A stretch of DNA of 6,975 bases from JBDTMT01 sp033764095 (lineage in GTDB: Bacteria > Desulfobacterota > Binatia > HRBIN30 > CADEER01), in assembly GCA_033764095.1 (NCBI GenBank), contig JANRJF010000214.1:1-6975 (forward strand). The letters run 5' to 3'. This document shows positions 1 to 6,975 of the stretch, one piece after another. A program made the translations under genes and the position numbers. Below the pieces are notes generated by a model. The model made no database searches and was not told where the DNA came from. It was given only the letters and a program-made list of their open reading frames with translations. How positions within the stretch are numbered: position 1 is the first letter of the stretch; each line of letters starts with the position of its first letter.

Positions 1-4067
<4,067 letters not shown>

Positions 4068-4068
4068 A

Positions 4069-4102
4069 GACCACTTCTGGCCCAACGACCATCTCTGGCC
4101 CA
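4069..4102 (+). promoter_or_regulatory. Tandem 18-bp dyad repeat, candidate enhancer (UAS) for the regulator
   Basis: Two copies of GACCAYYTCTGGCCCA (4069-4084 and 4087-4102) match at 14 of 16 positions and are offset by 18 bp. Each contains the dyad CCA-N4-TGG, which extends to GNCCA-N4-TGGNC. Dyads of this kind suit a dimeric Fis-type helix-turn-helix. The dyad centres lie about 78 and 96 bp upstream of the transcription start predicted from the -24/-12 element, a typical enhancer distance. They also sit at or just upstream of the regulator's own start codon, so binding there could repress its expression. Function is inferred. Confidence 0.5.
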
Positions 4103-4127
4103 GGACTTTTTATTCTCATCCCTGCGA

Positions 4128-4137
4128 AGAGCGCTCT
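4128..4137. promoter_or_regulatory. 10-bp perfect palindrome upstream of the putative -24 element
   Basis: AGAGCGCTCT is a perfect palindrome that ends seven bases before the candidate -24 element. A T-rich stretch at 4106-4120 (ACTTTTTATTCTCAT region) lies between it and the tandem dyads. It could be a small operator or part of a bendable spacer, or it could be chance. No known binding-site family is recognised. Confidence 0.25.
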
Positions 4138-4144
4138 CGTATCA

Positions 4145-4161
4145 TTGGCATGCCCTGTGCC
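4145..4161 (+). promoter_or_regulatory. Putative sigma-54 (-24/-12) promoter of the methyltransferase gene
   Basis: TTGGCATGCCCTGTGCC matches the sigma-54 consensus YTGGCACGRNNNTTGCW at the invariant GG (4147-4148) and GC (4159-4160) with the required ten-base gap. Within the consensus, TGGCA and the TGC of the -12 element are also kept, and four specified positions differ. Transcription would start near 4172, leaving a leader of about 44 bases before the ATG at 4216. A sigma-54 activator gene starts about 80 bp upstream on the other strand, which raises the likelihood. GG-N10-GC pairs are common by chance in GC-rich DNA, so this remains a prediction. Confidence 0.5.
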
Positions 4162-4204
4162 CTTGGCTGGGGGCTACGAGGATTGTTGAGCCAGTCAGTC
4201 GAAC

Positions 4205-4210
4205 AGGAGG
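4205..4210 (+). promoter_or_regulatory. Strong Shine-Dalgarno fixing the methyltransferase start
   Basis: AGGAGG lies five bases before ATG 4216. It selects this start over in-frame upstream ATGs (3949 onward), which would lie inside the divergent regulator gene and in the promoter region. Confidence 0.85.
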
Positions 4211-4215
4211 AAGCG

Positions 4216-5268
4216 ATGATCGATTCGAACAAGGTGGAAGCGTTCGTTCACAAGGCGGTGGGCGATCTGGGCTCGGCGCTCACCGCGTCATTGGTGGTGA
4301 TCGGCGACAAGCTGGGTCTCTATCGGGCGATGGCAGCTGCCGGACCGATGACGCCGGCCGAGCTCGCCGAGCGCACCGAGACCAACGAGCGTTGCGTGCG
4401 CGAGTGGTGCTCGGCGCAGGCCGCCGCCGGCTACATCACCTACGATGCGACGACCGGTCGCTACGAGCTGCCGGCCGAGCACGCCGTTGCGCTCACCGAC
4501 GAGGAGAGCCCGGCCTGCGTGCTGGGGGGCTTCCAGGGTATGACCGCGGCGATGAAGGCCGAGCCGAAGGTGGCCGAGGCGTTCCGCCACGGCAAGGGCG
4601 TTGGCTGGCACGAGCACGATCCCGGCCTGTTCATCGGCACCGAGCGCTTCTTCCGCCCCGGCTACAACGCGCACCTGGTCAGCGAGTGGATCCCGGCGCT
4701 CGACGGCGTGCGCGAGAAGCTCGAGCGCGGCGCGACGGTGGCCGACGTCGGCTGCGGGCACGGCGCCTCGACGATCATCATGGCCAAGGCGTTCCCGCGC
4801 TCGACCTTCGTCGGCTTCGATTACCACGCGCCGTCGGTCGCGGCGGCGACCGACAAGGCGCGCGCCGCCGGCGTCGCCGACCGCGTCCGCTTCGAGGTCG
4901 CGGCGGCGAAGAGCTACCCGGGCACGTACGACCTGGTCGCCTGCTTCGACTGCCTGCACGACATGGGCGACCCGACCGGCGCGGCGGCGCACGTCCGCCA
5001 GTCGCTCAAGACCGACGGCACCTGGCTGTTGGTCGAGCCGTTCGCGCACGACCAGGTCGAGGACAACCTCAATCCGCTCGGTCGCGTCTTCTACTCGGTG
5101 TCGACGCTGGTCTGCACGCAGGCGTCGCTGTCGCAGGAGGTCGGCACCGCGCTCGGCGCCCAGGCCGGAGAGACCCGCCTGCGCGACATCGTCACCAAGG
5201 CCGGCTTCACCCGCTTCCGCCGCGCCACCCAGACGCCGTTCAACCTGGTGCTCGAAGCGCGCCCGTAA
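4216..5268 (+). CDS. Rv2258c-like SAM-dependent methyltransferase with N-terminal winged helix
   Basis: This 350-residue cytoplasmic enzyme is predicted to transfer a methyl group from S-adenosylmethionine to an unidentified acceptor. Residues 1-95 form a helical/winged-helix domain (SLVVIGDKLGLYRAM, then MTPAELAERTETNERCVREW), as in the Rv2258c-type family and many O-methyltransferases, where it serves mainly in dimerisation. The Rossmann domain has motif I VADVGCGHG (175-183), the acidic residue ending strand 2 in FVGFDYH (D202), and a post-motif DLVACFDCLHDMGD (239-252), then LLVEPFAHD (271-279). The length is normal for the family and the protein looks complete. It is transcribed divergently from the sigma-54 activator and has a candidate -24/-12 promoter, so conditional expression is likely. 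The fold call is firm; the substrate cannot be read from the sequence. Confidence 0.93.
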   Translation: MIDSNKVEAFVHKAVGDLGSALTASLVVIGDKLGLYRAMAAAGPMTPAELAERTETNERCVREWCSAQAAAGYITYDATTGRYELPAEHAVALTDEESPACVLGGFQGMTAAMKAEPKVAEAFRHGKGVGWHEHDPGLFIGTERFFRPGYNAHLVSEWIPALDGVREKLERGATVADVGCGHGASTIIMAKAFPRSTFVGFDYHAPSVAAATDKARAAGVADRVRFEVAAAKSYPGTYDLVACFDCLHDMGDPTGAAAHVRQSLKTDGTWLLVEPFAHDQVEDNLNPLGRVFYSVSTLVCTQASLSQEVGTALGAQAGETRLRDIVTKAGFTRFRRATQTPFNLVLEARP

Positions 5269-5279
5269 GCTGAGCGGGA

Positions 5280-5312
5280 GGGGTTGGGGAGAATTTCGCT
5301 CTCCCCAACCCC
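5280..5312. terminator. Perfect 13-bp hairpin between convergent genes
   Basis: GGGGTTGGGGAGA (5280-5292) pairs perfectly with TCTCCCCAACCCC (5300-5312) around a seven-base loop. It begins 11 bases after the methyltransferase stop codon and lies downstream of the convergent cysteine-rich gene. Neither strand has a U-tract after the stem, so it is not a textbook Rho-independent terminator. It may still stop or slow polymerase in both directions, protect 3' ends, or be a copy of a dispersed palindromic repeat. Confidence 0.55.
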
Positions 5313-5326
5313 AACCTTCGACCCCT

Positions 5327-5343
5327 GCCGCGCGCCGCGCGGC
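5327..5343. repeat. Short GC hairpin before the stop of the cysteine-rich gene
   Basis: GCCGCGC (5327-5333) and GCGCGGC (5337-5343) form a seven-base stem with a three-base loop, starting ten bases past the minus-strand stop codon. It may help terminate or stabilise that transcript. No U-tract follows, and self-complementary GC runs are frequent in DNA of this composition, so the call is weak. Confidence 0.3.
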
Positions 5344-5353
5344 ACGACTCAGG

Positions 5354-6388
5354 CTACGGCGTGACGCAGGTGCACTGCGGGGTCGCGCCGGCGACGGTGA
5401 TGAAGCGGCAGATCTGGTTCGCCGGGCACAATCCGCCGCACTGCCCGGTGGTCGGGTTGGCGCCGCAGTTCTGCGGCGGCGGCTCGCAGCGGCACTTGTT
5501 GGTCACCGTGTTGTGGACGCAGGTCAGCCCGACTGGGCATGGACCGGCACACAGTGCGCCCGTCCCCTCCTGGCAGCTCGGGACCGGTGGCTGGCAGGTG
5601 CAGATCGGCGGGGCGGTGGGCGAGGTCATGATCTGCACGCAGGCGTCGGCCGGGTTCGGACAGGCTCCGCCGCAGGTGCCGGTGGCGGGATTGAGCCCGC
5701 ACGGCGGCGGCGGCGGATCCTTGCAGAGGCAGGCCGGTTTGCCGGCGGCGTCGAGGCCCGGACGACAGAACTGGCCGACCGTCGGGCAGGCGCCGCCGCA
5801 CTGGCCGTTCTTGTCCGGCTTGCCGTCGCAGACGTCCGGCACGCACGTGCACTGGTTGAGCGTGTCGTCGTAGCGACAGGCGGTGGCGTTGCCGGCGGCA
5901 TCGTCGGGGCAGACGCCGCCGCACTGCTTGCCGCCGCCGATCTGCACGCACGGCGGCGCGTCCTTGCGCGCCGGTACGCAGAGCTCGAACGGCCGGAACT
6001 TCTCCTGCCGGCGCTGACCGAACTGGTCGGCGACCAACTTGAACGGGATCGGCGCGTCGTTCGGGCACTTCACGAGGTAGCAGATGTAGTCGTCGCGCAG
6101 CGGCTGCCCGACGATGTTGGGGCCGACGCTGCCGGCGGTGGTGACGACCTTGGTGGTCGGCACGCAGAACTTGGTCGGCTTCACCACCCGGCAGCCGGCG
6201 CGACTGAACTCGGGTTGCAGCTCGGTTTTCAGATCCACGCTGGCGCCCGGTTTGAGCTTGTCGTTGACGGTGAAGCACAGCAGGTGGTCGAGCGTGCCGC
6301 CGGCGGCGGTGAGTTGCGCCATGGTGCAGGTGGCGCGCAGGACGAGTGCGGCGGCCAGCACGAGCGATGCGGGTCGAACGATGTTCAT
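5354..6388 (-). CDS. Exported cysteine-rich protein with five tandem six-cysteine modules
   Basis: This 344-residue protein starts with a signal peptide (MNIVRPASLVLAAALVL, cleavage probably after A24 in TMA-Q), so it should be exported. Residues 33-141 hold two related segments, LDHLLCFTV...FCVP and DDYICYLVKC...ADQFG...LCVPARK. They resemble an uncharacterised domain with a CYK, DQFG and LCxP pattern that I recall from secreted deltaproteobacterial proteins (possibly DUF7450, unverified). Residues 147-344 are five modules with the pattern C-x(7-9)-C-x(3)-C-x(5-10)-C-x(8-12)-C-x-C, usually containing CGGxCP. All 30 cysteines are present, suggesting ordered disulfides formed outside the cytoplasm. 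There is no lipobox, membrane anchor or catalytic motif. AAGGAGG supports this start; an in-frame ATG at 6502 would add 38 residues and bury the signal. Function is unknown; a binding or structural role fits best. Confidence 0.88.
   Translation of the reverse strand: MNIVRPASLVLAAALVLRATCTMAQLTAAGGTLDHLLCFTVNDKLKPGASVDLKTELQPEFSRAGCRVVKPTKFCVPTTKVVTTAGSVGPNIVGQPLRDDYICYLVKCPNDAPIPFKLVADQFGQRRQEKFRPFELCVPARKDAPPCVQIGGGKQCGGVCPDDAAGNATACRYDDTLNQCTCVPDVCDGKPDKNGQCGGACPTVGQFCRPGLDAAGKPACLCKDPPPPPCGLNPATGTCGGACPNPADACVQIMTSPTAPPICTCQPPVPSCQEGTGALCAGPCPVGLTCVHNTVTNKCRCEPPPQNCGANPTTGQCGGLCPANQICRFITVAGATPQCTCVTP
5357..5950 (-). repeat. Five tandem six-cysteine modules (protein-level repeat)
   Basis: The cysteines fall at residues 147/156/160/171/180/182, 187/197/201/208/220/222, 230/239/243/250/263/265, 272/280/284/290/299/301 and 308/317/321/327/339/341. 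Modules are about 35-43 residues long and separated by Pro-rich linkers such as KDPPPPP and EPPPQ. Modules 3 and 5 are most alike (NPATGTCGGACP and NPTTGQCGGLCP), which suggests internal duplication. Module 4 has CAGPCP in place of CGGxCP. This looks superficially like eukaryotic EGF-like arrays but the spacing is not that of EGF. Confidence 0.8.
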
Positions 6389-6393
6389 CGTGT

Positions 6394-6400
6394 CCTCCTT
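6394..6400 (-). promoter_or_regulatory. Shine-Dalgarno deciding the start of the cysteine-rich protein
   Basis: AAGGAGG lies five bases upstream of ATG 6388. Together with the signal peptide that begins at this ATG, it outweighs the upstream in-frame starts (ATG 6502, GTG 6511), although GGAGGGGA also precedes those. Confidence 0.85.
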
Positions 6401-6627
6401 CGCGATCGTCGAAGCGGCGAGAGCCCAGACGTCCCTCTCTTCGACGCCGCGCGGCGGCCCGCGCGCACGGGCGATCACCGGCGAGTCCCGCAGCGAGAAC
6501 ATCGCGCTCACTCCCCTCCGCCGGCGCCCGCGGCGCGCGGCGATTCCGCGGTCGTGGTGTCGCGATCCGCCTAGTCGAAAACGCGCCGGGCTGTCTATCG
6601 CGGCGCGCTGTGCGGGACGCTGCGGAG

Positions 6628-6694
6628 CTCACACGGGGGCGCGGAGACACGCAGCAGGACGGGCCGACTGCTTCCTCCGCGCCTCCGTGTGGAG
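6628..6694. repeat. Long imperfect inverted repeat immediately after the efflux pump gene
   Basis: CTCACACGGGGGCGCGGAG (6628-6646) is nearly the reverse complement of CTCCGCGCCTCCGTGTGGAG (6675-6694), with one mismatch and one extra base, around a 28-base loop. It lies four bases past the pump's stop codon. The composition (CACGGAGGCGCGGAGACACG style) resembles the dispersed intergenic palindromes seen in many bacterial genomes, from memory. It could act as a transcript-end stabiliser or a terminator without a U-tract. Confidence 0.6.
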
Positions 6695-6698
6695 TGGT

Positions 6699-6975
6699 TC
6701 AGGAGGCCACGGCGGCGCCGGCGTGGGCAGCGCCGCGCTTCACCTCCGCGTGCCACTTCCAGATGCAATACAGCACCGGGTAGACGAGCAGCTCCAGCGC
6801 GAACGAGGTGAAGACGCCGCCGACCATCGGCGCGGCGATGCGCTTCATCAGATCCGCGCCGGAGCCGACCGACCACATCAGCGGCAGCAGGCCCATGAAC
6901 ATCGCCGCGACGGTCATCATCTTCGGCCGGATGCGGCGCACCGCGCCGTGCACGATCGCCTCCTCGAGGTCGGCG
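6699..6975 (-). CDS. C-terminus of a heavy-metal RND efflux pump, CusA/CzcA type (5' part beyond window)
   Basis: Only the final 91 residues are in the window, open to the right edge. They match the end of HME-RND inner-membrane transporters, which use the proton gradient to drive metal ions such as Cu+/Ag+ or Zn2+/Co2+ out through a three-part envelope complex. The conserved run RRIRPKMMTVAAMFMGLLP is followed by GSGADLMKRIAAPMVGG, which corresponds to RLRPKAMTV and SRIAAPMIGG in E. coli CusA. The last transmembrane helix is FALELLVYPVLYCIWKW, then a short Lys/Arg/Ala-rich cytoplasmic tail. The metal-selecting residues lie outside the window, so CusA and CzcA cannot be told apart. The membrane-fusion and outer-membrane partners would be expected upstream to the right. 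No further pump gene follows it. Confidence 0.93.
   Translation of the reverse strand, partial: ADLEEAIVHGAVRRIRPKMMTVAAMFMGLLPLMWSVGSGADLMKRIAAPMVGGVFTSFALELLVYPVLYCIWKWHAEVKRGAAHAGAAVAS

Larger units (their letters stand above)
6389..6698. other. 310-bp intergenic region between the pump gene and the cysteine-rich gene
   Basis: Both flanking genes read leftward. The region holds the inverted repeat at 6628-6694 next to the pump's stop codon and the Shine-Dalgarno at 6394-6400. No convincing -35/-10 or -24/-12 promoter was found, and no RNA gene. An in-frame extension of the cysteine-rich gene is open from 6511 but shows no recognisable protein. The gap and the repeat suggest that the two genes are separately transcribed. 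Confidence 0.6.

Noticed and set aside
4288..5049. 253-codon minus-strand frame opposite the methyltransferase
   Set aside because: It has no recognisable motif and lies wholly inside a gene with clear SAM-binding motifs and a strong ribosome site on the other strand.
6320..6340. Possible lipoprotein cysteine (C21) in the cysteine-rich protein's leader
   Set aside because: The preceding residues are Arg-Ala-Thr, which do not form a lipobox, and TMA-Q just after fits a signal peptidase I site.
4601..6574. 657-codon open frame on the plus strand spanning the methyltransferase end, the hairpin and the cysteine-rich gene
   Set aside because: The product is Arg/Ser/Ala-rich without domains, and it overlaps two well-supported genes in other frames.
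5349..6650. 433-codon minus-strand frame overlapping the cysteine-rich gene
   Set aside because: It is Arg-rich and lacks the signal peptide and cysteine pattern that the neighbouring frame shows clearly; it is a shadow of that gene.

Overview
The window is very GC-rich, densely coding bacterial DNA with four genes, two of them cut by the window edges. The protein types are a large sigma-54 activator/ATPase/TPR fusion, an Rv2258c-like methyltransferase, a secreted protein with tandem six-cysteine modules, and a heavy-metal RND pump. This mix suggests a deltaproteobacterium-like lineage (Myxococcota or Binatota type). That placement is an impression from gene content, not a phylogenetic result. 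No tRNA, rRNA, CRISPR array, insertion sequence or phage gene was seen.

Layout: (1) From about 4067 leftward to the window edge, minus strand, runs one giant regulator of at least 1355 residues without its C-terminus. In order it has a sigma-54-activator AAA+ domain, a Fis-type helix-turn-helix, a degenerate nucleotide-cyclase domain, a STAND-like ATPase and TPR repeats. (2) The 148-bp divergent gap at 4068-4215 holds a tandem 18-bp dyad repeat, an AT-rich stretch, a 10-bp palindrome, a -24/-12 sigma-54-like promoter and a strong Shine-Dalgarno. (3) 4216-5268, plus strand, is a 350-residue SAM-dependent methyltransferase with an N-terminal winged helix. (4) 5269-5353 is a convergent gap with a perfect 13-bp hairpin. 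(5) 5354-6388, minus strand, is a 344-residue exported cysteine-rich protein. (6) 6389-6698 is non-coding and contains a long inverted repeat. (7) 6699-6975, minus strand, is the last 91 residues of a CusA/CzcA-type efflux pump.

The most interesting unit is the regulator/methyltransferase pair. The regulator has the machinery to activate sigma-54 polymerase, and the divergent methyltransferase has a plausible sigma-54 promoter with paired dyads upstream at a normal enhancer distance. The working model is that the C-terminal ATPase/TPR half senses a signal and controls the N-terminal activator, which then switches on the methyltransferase gene and perhaps limits its own synthesis. This is inference. 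No sequence evidence links the cysteine-rich protein or the pump to that circuit.
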